This document shows, in pieces, positions 44,414-53,490 of a stretch of 64,000 nt of DNA; the first letter of the stretch is position 1; each line of letters opens with the position of its first letter. The DNA is from Vibrio panuliri (GTDB lineage: Bacteria; Pseudomonadota; Gammaproteobacteria; Enterobacterales; Vibrionaceae), in assembly GCF_009938205.1 (NCBI RefSeq), contig NZ_AP019655.1, forward strand, positions 372,001-436,000, read 5' to 3'. The position numbers were made by a program, and so were the translations under genes. The notes below the pieces were generated by a model. That model saw nothing but the letters and a program-made list of their open reading frames with translations, had not been told where the DNA came from and searched no databases.

Positions 44414-45457
44414 GTGAACATGGACAAACTATCAATCGCATTAGACGAGTTTATTCACGTGGGCGGTGCGTTGATCATTGTAATTACGGTTGTCTCGATA
44501 CTGACGGGCTTTATGCGTGAATACATTCCTCAAGACAAATTGCAGAGGAAACTGACTAAGCATGAAAGGTGGGGGTCACTGTTTGGGGCTCTGTTTGGTA
44601 TGCTAACGCCGTTCTGTAGTGCTTCTGTCGTGCCAGTATCCATGGGTATGGCTACCATGGGTGTATCACTCGGTACGGTCTTAAGCTTCTTGATTTCTGC
44701 TCCATTGTGTAACTTTGTGGTGCTCGCGATGGTATACGTAACGTTCGGTTTTAAAGTGGCCGTGACTTATCTAGCACTGACTTTTAGCTCTGCAGTTATC
44801 GGTGGATGGCTTATCACTAAAACACCATGGCGAAATGAAATAAAACGTGGTGAAGAACTCGAAGAGAAGAAAGCGCCAACTAGTTCTGCAGCACCACAAG
44901 TTTCTGCATGTGGTAGTGCTCCTGTCACAATTAACTGCGCTTCTCAACCAATGACTGCATCATGCAGTGCAGAGTCTCAATTAGAGGTCTCAAGCGTAAA
45001 TGTTGAGTGTGATTCAACGGGTACATTGACAATGGAAGATATTGAACCAAGCAAAACACAAAATGCATTTCGCTTCGCTTTGGCTCTGTTTAAGAAGATC
45101 ATTCCATACGTATTGCTTGGTGCATTAATCAGCGGTTTGTCTGCTGCTTACTTACCATCTGAGCTTGTTGAGAAGTACGTGGGAGGCGACAATATGTTGT
45201 CGATTTTTATTGCGGCAGTCATTGGTGTACCCCTATATCTTCGTATTGAAATGGCGATTCCCCTCCTTACCGTACTGATCACTAAAGGCATGGGCTTAGG
45301 TCCTGCCATGGCACTTATTGTTGGTGGTACAGGCGCCAGTTTACCTGAAATTGCGCTGGTTTCTTCCGTTCTTAAACCTAAAGCGGTCGTTGCTTTTGTT
45401 AGCATCGTTATGATCACTGCTGTCATTGCTGGTGTGTTATTCCAATATGTAATTTAA
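44414..45457 (+). CDS. ArsP/YraQ-like permease with Cys-rich central loop
   Basis: A 347-residue inner-membrane permease of the DUF318/ArsP_1 group (PF03773 type). Each half has four to five helices; the first contains TPFCSASVVPVSMGMATMGV, the family motif that holds a cysteine, and the second contains MAIPLLTVLITKGMGLGPAMAL. The central cytosolic loop (about 155-215) has five cysteines spaced in polar sequence (SACGSAP, NCAS, SCSAES, ECDST), which suggests metal or thiol chemistry. ArsP exports trivalent organoarsenicals, but relatives differ. GTG at 44414, seven bases after AAGG, fits better than ATG 44420. It is divergent from ArsR. Confidence 0.82.
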   Translation: MNMDKLSIALDEFIHVGGALIIVITVVSILTGFMREYIPQDKLQRKLTKHERWGSLFGALFGMLTPFCSASVVPVSMGMATMGVSLGTVLSFLISAPLCNFVVLAMVYVTFGFKVAVTYLALTFSSAVIGGWLITKTPWRNEIKRGEELEEKKAPTSSAAPQVSACGSAPVTINCASQPMTASCSAESQLEVSSVNVECDSTGTLTMEDIEPSKTQNAFRFALALFKKIIPYVLLGALISGLSAAYLPSELVEKYVGGDNMLSIFIAAVIGVPLYLRIEMAIPLLTVLITKGMGLGPAMALIVGGTGASLPEIALVSSVLKPKAVVAFVSIVMITAVIAGVLFQYVI

Positions 45458-45519
45458 CTTTGACCTTATGGCCTGGAGGTTTTCTCTTTTCGGCCATTGT
45501 TGTTTAGGGAGCCAAAAAA

Positions 45520-46218
45520 ATGAAAATAGGAATATTACTGTGTGGCGATGTCGCCCCTGAGCTAATAGAAAAGTTTGGAAACTACGCTGATTGCTTGAAA
45601 GCTCAGTTGAACTTAGACAGGTATGGCGAAGTTAAGGTCTGGAATGTTTATCAAGAGCATGAGTTACCCGAAGATGTTTATGAGTGCGATGCTTATGTTA
45701 TCGGTGGAAGTCCCTCTGGAGTTAATGATGACTTGGAGTGGGTGCATCACCTTACTCTGTATATTCGTATGGCCTTTTATGCCAAGCGGAAACTATTTGG
45801 CATCTGTTTTGGACATCAAGTGATTAATCATGCGTTGGGCGGTGAGGTGAAAAAAGCAGAGAAAGGCTGGGGGCTTGGCTCCTATGATGTGGAATTGAAA
45901 CAAGATATTGGTGAGTTGAAGGCTGGTCAGAGAATGAACTTAATTGCCATTCACCAAGATCAAGTCGTCAAACCCGGTAAAGGTTTTGAAGTACTAGCAG
46001 GCAGTGAGTTTTGCCCAATCTATATTACACGGTATAAAAACCAAGTTTTAACAGTACAGGCCCATCCGGAATTTAGTGGGGTGTTCTTCAACGCGTTATT
46101 GATGATGAGAATTGAGAGATTCGGCGCCGTTCAGGTGAAACAGGCAACGGTGCTAGATGACTCTCCTATAGCGTCCTCTATATTTAATCGTTTTGCTCAT
46201 GAATTTTTGTTTTTTTGA
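45520..46218 (+). CDS. Class I glutamine amidotransferase-like protein
   Basis: A 232-residue stand-alone GATase1 domain of the GMP-synthase-like group. The nucleophile is Cys96 in LFGICFGHQ, with His182 and Glu184 in VQAHPEF completing the triad. The oxyanion loop IGGSPSGVND lies near 61-70. Such proteins hydrolyse gamma-glutamyl amides, but substrates are mostly undefined. AGGGAG lies eight bases before ATG. It follows the permease by about 60 bases on the same strand and may be co-transcribed with it. A gamma-glutamyl or glutathione link to metal stress is possible but only inferred. Confidence 0.85.
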   Translation: MKIGILLCGDVAPELIEKFGNYADCLKAQLNLDRYGEVKVWNVYQEHELPEDVYECDAYVIGGSPSGVNDDLEWVHHLTLYIRMAFYAKRKLFGICFGHQVINHALGGEVKKAEKGWGLGSYDVELKQDIGELKAGQRMNLIAIHQDQVVKPGKGFEVLAGSEFCPIYITRYKNQVLTVQAHPEFSGVFFNALLMMRIERFGAVQVKQATVLDDSPIASSIFNRFAHEFLFF

Positions 46219-46360
46219 GACAAAGCGGAGTGACGATATGTCACTCCGTCTTTACTTAATTCATATAATTTATATTTCGCATAAAAAGGCGACCAAGATA
46301 CGATAATACAATGCCTACATATCAATTTTTAACAGTTGTACTCGATACCCTACCAAGCCT

Positions 46361-47932
46361 CTAATCTAAATCAAAGTGACGATTAACTCCTGACTCTTCG
46401 GCAAAGCTTTGGTCGTGGCTGATAAGAACATATCCACCTTGATACGCGTTCAAAGCCTCTGCGAGCATGATTTTCGAGTCTAGATCTAGATGGTTGTCTG
46501 GCTCATCAAGCAGCAGTAAGGGGTGAGTTGCTTGATGGCTGGCTATCAGCATCGCCAGTTTCATTTTCTCCCCGCCACTCAGTGTTTGACCAAGGCGGTG
46601 CACACTGTCACGCCGAAAGCCAATACCGGCCAATAAAGTACGAGCATCACTTATTTTGATTCCATGGCAAAGTGCGAGTAAGTTGTCCAACAAAGATAGC
46701 TCGTGCTTTATGATTCCAAAGTGTTGGTCGAGATAATACAGTGGCGTACTTACTTGCAACTCTCCTTGAGAGAGGGTTGAGTTGCCTAGTAGGGTTTTGA
46801 GCAGTGTCGACTTGCCACTCCCATTTCTACCTAAGAGATGCATCTTATCATTGGCGAAGATTTGCAATGTGATCGGTTGTTTGCGGCCAAATGAAAGGAT
46901 GCCATCATAAATTGAAACCACTTTACGCGAACGGTTATGGGTATCAAGCAAATAGAGTTTTTGGGGCGATAGCTGTTCTTGCCTCGACTTCAACGCAAGC
47001 TCTTTTCGCTCTAGGTGAGCTTGGCGCAACTGAGCACTTTTGTTTCGGTTAGAGGCGCGTCCTTCCGCACTCTCTTTTTTACCATCGAGGAGTATTTTTG
47101 ACTGACTGCCATTTTTTCGTAATGTGTTTCCTTGAGATGCTCTTTGCGCTGCCTTTTCTTGGTTTCGCTGGTATTGTTCCTCCAAACGTTTTTGCTGTTT
47201 GTTCACACTGGCGAGTTGTCTTTCAACGGCTTGTCTTTCAGTCTGCTTTTGCGTTGCATAGAAGTCATAGTTACCGCCGAATACCTGTAAGCCAAGGCGG
47301 CTAAGCTCCCATATTTCATCCATTTCTTGTAGTAGTTGACGATCATGACTAATGAGTAAAATTGAGCCATCAAACTGGTTCATTGACTCGATTAACCATT
47401 GCTTTGCTTCTCTATCAAGATGGTTAGATGGCTCATCCAAAATAAGGAGATCAACTCGTTTATTAAACAGTTGCCATAACTGCAAGCGTGCCATTTGCCC
47501 GCCACTTAGTTTCGCACAAGGGAAGTATGGATCTTGTGGGAGCCCGATACTGGAAAGTTCTTTGCTTAACTGAGCTTCTAACTCCCATTCATCGTTGATC
47601 AAATCGAACCATCTACTGTCGCAGTTACCAGCTTCAATTTGACGAAGCGCTTCTAGGATACGATCTTTACCAATAAACTGAGCTATGTTCAGATCATTCG
47701 AGAGCAGCTCAGATGGTTGCTGATGATAAGTGGCAAAGGAGTTAGGTCGATTGACCAAGCCGCTAGACGGGGTGATCTTACCTGTGAGCATTGAAGCGAG
47801 AATTGACTTGCCCACTCCGTTTTTTCCGACCAATCCTACGCGTGTAGTGTTCATCGTAATAGAGAGGTGTTCGAACAGTAACTCACCGTTATCGAATTGA
47901 TGGCTGATATTGAAAGCGTTTAATATTGGCAT
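46361..47932 (-). CDS. ABC-F family ATPase
   Basis: A soluble protein of 523 residues with two complete ATPase domains and no membrane segments. Domain 1 has Walker A GKNGVGKS, signature LSGGQMARL and Walker B LLILDEPSNHLD. Domain 2 has GRNGSGKST, LSGGEKMKLAM and LLLLDEPDNHLD. The inter-domain linker (about 220-310) is basic and Gln-rich, as in ribosome-binding ABC-F proteins. ATG at 47932 is chosen because AGGAGG lies six bases upstream. ABC-F proteins act in the ribosomal E site as translation factors or antibiotic-protection proteins; the specific role cannot be told here. It is monocistronic. Confidence 0.9.
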   Translation of the reverse strand: MPILNAFNISHQFDNGELLFEHLSITMNTTRVGLVGKNGVGKSILASMLTGKITPSSGLVNRPNSFATYHQQPSELLSNDLNIAQFIGKDRILEALRQIEAGNCDSRWFDLINDEWELEAQLSKELSSIGLPQDPYFPCAKLSGGQMARLQLWQLFNKRVDLLILDEPSNHLDREAKQWLIESMNQFDGSILLISHDRQLLQEMDEIWELSRLGLQVFGGNYDFYATQKQTERQAVERQLASVNKQQKRLEEQYQRNQEKAAQRASQGNTLRKNGSQSKILLDGKKESAEGRASNRNKSAQLRQAHLERKELALKSRQEQLSPQKLYLLDTHNRSRKVVSIYDGILSFGRKQPITLQIFANDKMHLLGRNGSGKSTLLKTLLGNSTLSQGELQVSTPLYYLDQHFGIIKHELSLLDNLLALCHGIKISDARTLLAGIGFRRDSVHRLGQTLSGGEKMKLAMLIASHQATHPLLLLDEPDNHLDLDSKIMLAEALNAYQGGYVLISHDQSFAEESGVNRHFDLD

Positions 47933-48544
47933 AATTTGCCTCCTGTTTAACAGGGACAACAGCCGTAGCATTTTTACATGTCGATCGCGTAACTCTAATT
48001 GTCGTGAAAAGACAAGCGGTTATTACTGCGAAGGAAAATCGGAAAGTGAGCTACGCCTACTAACCCTGTGGATCCAAAATAAGAGTGAAATGGATGACAG
48101 GCTTAGTTATTCATATTGGCGTAATCTCCTTGAAAGATGATGCATAGAGTGTATTAGATTTTGGATCAGAAACGCAAGTGAGCAGCGTCACATGAGCACA
48201 GAGTTTAGTGGACGAAGATGGGAAAGCAGTCTGTGCAAACGAACTTGGGTTCAGTAGTTACAGTGTGGTTGGGTAAGTTCGGAGCAGATCGAACACTGCG
48301 AATCAGTAATATATCGCCCAACTTTTTGCAATTTACTCGATTTTTCAATCAGGTAACGGCGTATGCATTTACAGTTAAATGAAACAATTTGTGCTGTGGA
48401 TAATGCAAATTTGTTGATAATAGAAACCTTTATTCAAGGGTAAACTTAAAAGTTTACTTTAGCGCAAAATTAAATAAAATTAGCGCCGATAGCACGCAAA
48501 TAGTATCCGCGTCTATCCAGTGGTTATCTATTAAAAGAGAAATT
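47933..48544. promoter_or_regulatory. Divergent region between ABC-F and DUF2860 genes
   Basis: About 610 bases without a credible gene. The best element is a dyad at 48440-48457, GTAAACTT-AA-AAGTTTAC, about 90 bases before the DUF2860 start, a good operator candidate. TTAGCGC occurs twice just downstream of it. Confidence 0.45.
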
Positions 48545-49516
48545 ATGAAGACTAAACTTTCGCTAGTTGCTCTAGCGCTAATGAGTGGTTCTGCTTGCGC
48601 TCAGCTTGCTGAAACAGCAGGTTTTTCTGGTGAAGTGTCATTGAGCACTGGTTTTTACTCTATCGAGTCAAACCTTAATACTCACGATGACAACAAAAAC
48701 CTAAAAGATCCAAACAATCCAAACCAAACGAACGACGCTGTTACTGGTGGTTTGCTACTACCTCTAGGTAACCTAGCTTACACGTTCGGTGAAAGTCTGA
48801 ATCAACAGTTCTACATGGGTACCTCGCGTGAAGATATCGCGACAGGTACGCTTGCGTTCGAAATGGGTTACAAATACCAACTTGCTTCAGGCATGATCAT
48901 CGACGCATCTATTCTGCCAACTATTATGTCTGGCGAAGTGTGGGCTAACCCATATCAAGCGATTGATCGTCAAACAACGGATGAAGATGGCAACGCTTAC
49001 CGTCTTAAACTGGAAAACATCGCTGGTTCTAAGTTCTCTGTAGATATGGCATACGCAACGAAAGATGTTGAGAATGACCAACTAGGCGCTATTGAACCTA
49101 GTCTACGTCGTGATGCAGATGCGTTCTACTTCAGAACTGACTACAAATACATGGTAGACCAAACCACGATGCTTAAACCTCGTCTGACTTTCATTAGCTC
49201 AGATGCCGATGGCGACGCAAACTCATTCAAAGGCTACGGCGTTGAGTTGAGCTACTTCAAGTTCTTAAACCGTCATCAGTTTGCGCTAACCGCTGGTTTC
49301 AATACTCGTGACTACGACGCAGTTAACGTGGCGTTTGACAAAACGCGTGAAGATGACGAAATGAGCCTATTTGCTGCTTACGAGTACGCAAACTTTATGG
49401 ATTGGCAAGATTGGTCATTCATCTCATTTGCTGGTTTTGGTAGCACAGACTCAAACATTGATTTCTACGACAAAAACGAAATCATCATGTCTGTTGGTAT
49501 GAACTACCAGTTCTAA
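48545..49516 (+). CDS. DUF2860-type outer-membrane protein
   Basis: A 323-residue exported protein with a signal peptide at about 1-19 (LSLVALALMSGSACA) and a beta-rich body of alternating aromatic strands ending in MNYQF, the C-terminal Phe signature for outer-membrane barrel assembly. Sequence blocks such as AGFSGEVSLSTGFYSIESN, GTLAFEMGYKY and TDEDGNAYRLKLENI match what I recall of DUF2860 proteins of vibrios. Function is unknown; a small porin or barrel is likely. It has a strong terminator and its own control region with a GTAAACTT dyad. Confidence 0.72.
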   Translation: MKTKLSLVALALMSGSACAQLAETAGFSGEVSLSTGFYSIESNLNTHDDNKNLKDPNNPNQTNDAVTGGLLLPLGNLAYTFGESLNQQFYMGTSREDIATGTLAFEMGYKYQLASGMIIDASILPTIMSGEVWANPYQAIDRQTTDEDGNAYRLKLENIAGSKFSVDMAYATKDVENDQLGAIEPSLRRDADAFYFRTDYKYMVDQTTMLKPRLTFISSDADGDANSFKGYGVELSYFKFLNRHQFALTAGFNTRDYDAVNVAFDKTREDDEMSLFAAYEYANFMDWQDWSFISFAGFGSTDSNIDFYDKNEIIMSVGMNYQF

Positions 49517-49569
49517 GAAGCTTAGCCTGTAAGGTTTAACGTCTTATTAAGCTGTTTTAGTGATGACTG

Positions 49570-49620
49570 CCCCCAATAAGCTTTCGCCGAGTGTTCGGTC
49601 GCTATTGGGGGTTATTTTTT
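49570..49620 (+). terminator. Terminator after the DUF2860 gene
   Basis: CCCCCAATA (49570-49578) pairs with TATTGGGGG (49603-49611) enclosing a structured loop, and ATTTTTT follows. It also separates the gene from the convergent AEC transporter. Confidence 0.85.
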
Positions 49621-49646
49621 GTCAATAGTCAGAGGTTTACCAAACC

Positions 49647-50603
49647 TCACATCAAACCCAAGCTCAACAGAACAATCACACCAATAGTACAAGTGACGGT
49701 CGATAGTACAGTGGTAAAAGCAATGATATTGGCAGCGAGTGTCGCGTTGCCCCCCATAGAGCGCGCCATCACATAACTGGCTGCCGCGACGGGTGAGGCA
49801 TTCATAAAGAACAATATACCGAGCTCTAAACCGCGAAAACCCAAAAGATAGGCGCCAATCGTCACCAGCAAAGGGGCCATCACGAGTTTATAACTACTAG
49901 CAAACCAAGATGCGCTTTTCTCCTTTCTTAGCGTCCCTAAATCAAGTGATCCTCCGGTACAAAGCAAAGCCAAAGGCAGAGTCATTTTCGATAGATAGTT
50001 ACCGGCATCGACAATGACTTCCGGAACAGGGATAGAAAGTACATAGACCACCATGCCAAGCGCAATTGAGATAATCAACGGGTTTTTGGTTAACGTTCTC
50101 GCCATCACTTTGAGTGCCTGAGTTCCCGACACTGAGCCCTTTGGCGATAAGCAAATAACGGCCTGAACATTGTAGAGGAAAGTAGTGGCAGCGACATACA
50201 ATGCACCCAGTGCTACTCCCGAAGCGCCGTAAGCATTTGCCACATAAGCGATACCAATAATACCAGTATTCGCACGAAACCCACCTTGAATAATCACCCC
50301 TTGATCTGGTGAATCACGAAACAGCAGTTTGACGGAGATAAAGGTGAGGATAAAGAAGGCAATGCCAGACAGTATGCCGTAATTAATAAAGTGACTGGCG
50401 GCTGAGAAATCATGTTCTGCGGTAACGATGCTGAGAAACAGCATTGCTGGCAGTGTCACTTGAAATACCAACTTCGACCCGATCTCAATAAAGTTGTCGT
50501 TGATTAAGCCAATTCGTTTGAATATCACGCCCAAAATCAGCATTAAGCAAATTGGACCTGTGATAGAGAGGGAAAACTGCAGTTGGTTTAAAACGACATC
50601 CAT
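49647..50603 (-). CDS. AEC family transporter
   Basis: A 318-residue inner-membrane carrier of the auxin-efflux-carrier family with about ten helices in two inverted halves. Signatures are LVFQVTLPAMLFLSI in the first half and LSKMTLPLALLCTGGSLDL in the second, each with the helix-breaking proline. Bacterial members export malate, malonate or other organic anions. It sits just downstream of the SSS symporter terminator, and both are on the minus strand. A link to the organic-acid genes on this side is possible but not shown. Confidence 0.9.
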   Translation of the reverse strand: MDVVLNQLQFSLSITGPICLMLILGVIFKRIGLINDNFIEIGSKLVFQVTLPAMLFLSIVTAEHDFSAASHFINYGILSGIAFFILTFISVKLLFRDSPDQGVIIQGGFRANTGIIGIAYVANAYGASGVALGALYVAATTFLYNVQAVICLSPKGSVSGTQALKVMARTLTKNPLIISIALGMVVYVLSIPVPEVIVDAGNYLSKMTLPLALLCTGGSLDLGTLRKEKSASWFASSYKLVMAPLLVTIGAYLLGFRGLELGILFFMNASPVAAASYVMARSMGGNATLAANIIAFTTVLSTVTCTIGVIVLLSLGLM

Positions 50604-50687
50604 GAATCATTCCGTTGGGGTAGTGATATTAATTTGTCATACAATTAAACCACAAGTTGTCCTTACTTTAATAGAGGAAAATGGGGT

Positions 50688-50715
50688 AAAAAAAAGCGGT
50701 TGAATCATCAACCGC
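50688..50715 (-). terminator. Terminator of the SSS symporter gene
   Basis: GCGGTTGA and TCAACCGC form a perfect 8-bp stem around ATCA, with a run of eight T on the minus strand after the stem. Confidence 0.92.
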
Positions 50716-50732
50716 CTCGTCGTTTATATTTG

Positions 50733-52520
50733 TTAAGCATTGTCAGTCGCTGGGACGTTGACTGGGCCTTTGTCGACTTTTGCGTCCACCGCTTTCATTA
50801 GCAGCACACCAACGCCAAGTACGATTACACCACAGAATACGAAGATCATTCTTCCCCAGAACTCATTTGGTAACAGAGCCATCAATGCAACACCCACGCC
50901 AGATACGGCGATTAGAGAACCCAACATATGACGCTGTTTGTTATCTAGCTTCTTCTGTTCAGTTGAATCTGACACTAGTGGAGTTGCTAGGTTATCAAAG
51001 AAGCGGTCAACGTCTTTCTGACGGCTCTCTTCGAGCGGTTTGTAAAATAGAGTCGATAGTGCAAAGAAGCCAGCGGTAAACACTAGGTGACCAACAAGAC
51101 CCACTGCAACCTTAAGATCTGACCACTCACGTGCGGTTAGAGGTTGTAGATCAAACCAGCTTTGGATCATGTCTGGAGTGACAATGAAACCGACGTAGTA
51201 AGAAACAAAACCACCCACAACAAGTGTTCCCCAACCTGCCCAGTCTGGCGTTTTCTTGATGAAGAAGCCGCAGAACGCTGGGATAGTCATTGGGAAGCCA
51301 ATTAGCGCACCCACATACATCATGGTGTCAAATAGGCTTAGACCTTTTAGCGAGTTAATAAATAGTGCGATAAGAATGATGGCAAGGCCAAATACGGTTG
51401 AGGTAATTTTTGAAACGAACATCAGCTCTTTTTCCGTCGCATTTGGGCGCAGAACGGGTAGGTAGAAGTTCATTACAAAGATGCCTGAGTTACGGTTCAA
51501 ACCTGAGTCCATTGAAGACATGGTTGCAGCGAACATTGCAGAGATCAGTAAGCCTACCATACCTGCTGGCATGTATTGTTCTACAAAGTATAAGTAAGCG
51601 AAGTCACCAGCTTTAGAACCCGCTTCAGGGTATTGAGCCGCAAGATCGACACCTTGACCTGCAATAAACCATGACGGCGTAAACCAGATAAACACGCCCA
51701 TGGTCATTAGCACGCACGCTAGTAGTGCAGCTTTTTTCGCGTTCTTTGAGTCTTTCGCTGCAAGGTAACGGTGACAGTTAAGCATATTGTTGTTGATAGA
51801 GAACTGCTTCAAGAAGATAAATACAGCCCAAATACCGAAGATGCTTAAGTAGTTCAGGTTATTGCCCGCAACGAATGAGCCATTTTCTTGTACAGGGAAG
51901 TTCGTCACGATCTCAGTGATACCGCCGCCTTTAACAATCGCAACCACCGCACACGTAACAGTTACCGCCATGATGATGACCATTTGCATAAAGTCAGAAG
52001 CGATAACTGCCCATGAGCCACCTGTTACTGACATTAGCAACACAACCAAGCCGGTGATCCAGATAGTCGTGCTCATTTCGAAGCCAAAGATACCAGAGGC
52101 GATAATCGCAAGGCCGTTTAGCCAAATACCTGCTGAAATAACGCTACTTGGCATACCAGACCAAGTAAACACTTGCTCATTAAACTTACCAAAACGCATA
52201 CGAATCGCATCAATAGGTGTAATAACACGCAACTGACGGAACTTAGGTGCGAAGTAGAGGTAGTTCATCAGGTAGCCGAACGCGTTAGCTAGGAAAATTG
52301 TCGCAACAGCAAAACCATCAGTGTACGCTTTGCCAGCCGCACCAGTAAACGTCCAAGCACTAAACTGAGTCATAAACGCAGTTGCACCTACCATCCACCA
52401 CAACATGTTACCGCCCCCGCGGAAGTAATCACTAGTTGTGCTTGTAAATGTACGGAACATCCAACCTATCGCAATAAGGAATAGGAAATAGACGCCGACA
52501 ATAACCGTGTTGAGTTCCAT
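50733..52520 (-). CDS. Sodium/solute symporter (SSS family), sugar or uronate type
   Basis: A 595-residue inner-membrane symporter with about 13-14 helices of the LeuT-fold SSS family. The DYFRGGGNMLWWMVGATAFMTQFSAWTFTG region is the family's first discontinuous helix, and MFAATMSSMDSGLNRNSGI carries the Ser-rich sodium site. Length and features match vibrio symporters that take up uronates or alginate-derived units, so a sugar-acid substrate is inferred. AAGG is seven bases before ATG. A TTGTAGTACAA palindrome lies 61 bases upstream of its start, matching one upstream of the Fe-alcohol dehydrogenase. FadR-type regulation is therefore likely. Confidence 0.88.
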   Translation of the reverse strand: MELNTVIVGVYFLFLIAIGWMFRTFTSTTSDYFRGGGNMLWWMVGATAFMTQFSAWTFTGAAGKAYTDGFAVATIFLANAFGYLMNYLYFAPKFRQLRVITPIDAIRMRFGKFNEQVFTWSGMPSSVISAGIWLNGLAIIASGIFGFEMSTTIWITGLVVLLMSVTGGSWAVIASDFMQMVIIMAVTVTCAVVAIVKGGGITEIVTNFPVQENGSFVAGNNLNYLSIFGIWAVFIFLKQFSINNNMLNCHRYLAAKDSKNAKKAALLACVLMTMGVFIWFTPSWFIAGQGVDLAAQYPEAGSKAGDFAYLYFVEQYMPAGMVGLLISAMFAATMSSMDSGLNRNSGIFVMNFYLPVLRPNATEKELMFVSKITSTVFGLAIILIALFINSLKGLSLFDTMMYVGALIGFPMTIPAFCGFFIKKTPDWAGWGTLVVGGFVSYYVGFIVTPDMIQSWFDLQPLTAREWSDLKVAVGLVGHLVFTAGFFALSTLFYKPLEESRQKDVDRFFDNLATPLVSDSTEQKKLDNKQRHMLGSLIAVSGVGVALMALLPNEFWGRMIFVFCGVIVLGVGVLLMKAVDAKVDKGPVNVPATDNA

Positions 52521-53234
52521 TTTTAGACCTTCTCTTAGTCATTAATTTCTGAGGCTTATATTATCCGTTCAATTTTTTATTTGTAGTACAATAACTCAAA
52601 TGTGTGATGGGGTGATAAATACTGAAAATCCATCTTTTAACGCATTAGCAGTGGATTAAAAGTATATTGATATAAGTGTAGACATAAAGACTAACTTAAA
52701 CAATAACTTATGTTGAATTTGTGGAGATTGAACTTTTGGTGAGAAATATATTTTATCGAGACCAATCGAAATATTTGTTATACATTTTGCTTATTTGTAT
52801 GATTTTTCATTTGTTGTTTTTCACGGTTTATTTGCATCTTTATGGCGAAATTCATCACTAAATGGGGGTGTGTTTGTAATAATGTGCAGCGAAATTGATG
52901 AGACTTATTAATTATTATCACTAACTGGAAAACTATGGCTTGAATGTGATGGTGGAGTAGGGAGCTTAAGAACTGCCGGTTATCGGGTTTCTGAAGGTCA
53001 AAATAGGATTGGAGTGGTTAATAATTACCCTGCTTTCATGATAAATCATACAAATTGACCTGCGAGGAGTGAGCAGAAACGACAGCCGAGTGGTGTGTAA
53101 GCGATGCAGAATGTGGCAACAACAGAGCGAAGACGAGAAGATGTGGCATCGACAGCCACTAGTCAGCAGTATATTAAAATAGTGTGGCGTTATGCTAAAC
53201 GGAGTGGTTTGTTTATTTGTGGCAGGTCTTAGAT
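52521..53234. other. Long noncoding region upstream of the symporter
   Basis: This AT-rich region of about 710 bases contains the symporter promoter and operator candidates (52581-52591 and 52775-52785). The remainder (52800-53234) shows no convincing gene; short frames there have odd compositions and no ribosome sites. Confidence 0.45.
52581..52591. promoter_or_regulatory. FadR-type operator TTGTAGTACAA before the symporter
   Basis: A perfect dyad TTGTA-N-TACAA of the form bound by FadR-subfamily GntR regulators. On the minus strand it reads TATTGTACTACAAATAAAA, matching the site at 54854 at nearly every position. A weaker TTGTTATACAT lies at 52775-52785. Confidence 0.6.
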
Positions 53235-53490
53235 AAAAAAACACCCGAGAGTGCCTGTAACTCTCGGGTGAAAAGGTAGATACTTGATGGGTGAGCAGTA
53301 CTTACCTGTGCAGTTCAAAAGATGTAGAGCCGCCAACATGGAGACGGATGCGAGGTCTTTATTTGGCTCTAACCACGCCAAATAAAGTGTCGTCGTCATC
53401 CGTTTGTCAGTTAATCGACAAGACAATTGAACCCGCTATATGTCGTTATATATCGCTATTTGATTTCACCTATTGTTAGGTGTAACGAGA
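53235..53490 (-). ncRNA. Structured 3' region / candidate small RNA downstream of the Fe-ADH gene
   Basis: After the dehydrogenase stop, 220 bases without a convincing gene run to a strong minus-strand terminator (CACCCGAGAG/CTCTCGGGTG at 53242-53270, then seven T). Inside are a perfect 11-bp hairpin, CTTTATTTGGC/GCCAAATAAAG (53357-53387), an enclosing stem ACGGATG/CATCCGT (53344-53403), and CACCTAACAATAGGTG near the stop. This looks like a 3'UTR-derived or independent small RNA. No family is assigned. Confidence 0.4.

Noticed and set aside
52595..52612. CRP site upstream of the symporter
   Set aside because: TGTGATGGGGTGATA keeps only one good half-site.
52966..53426. Two short minus-strand frames (92 and 65 codons)
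   Set aside because: One crosses the strong terminator at 53242-53270, the other has an unnatural His/Cys/Ser-rich composition, and neither has a ribosome site.
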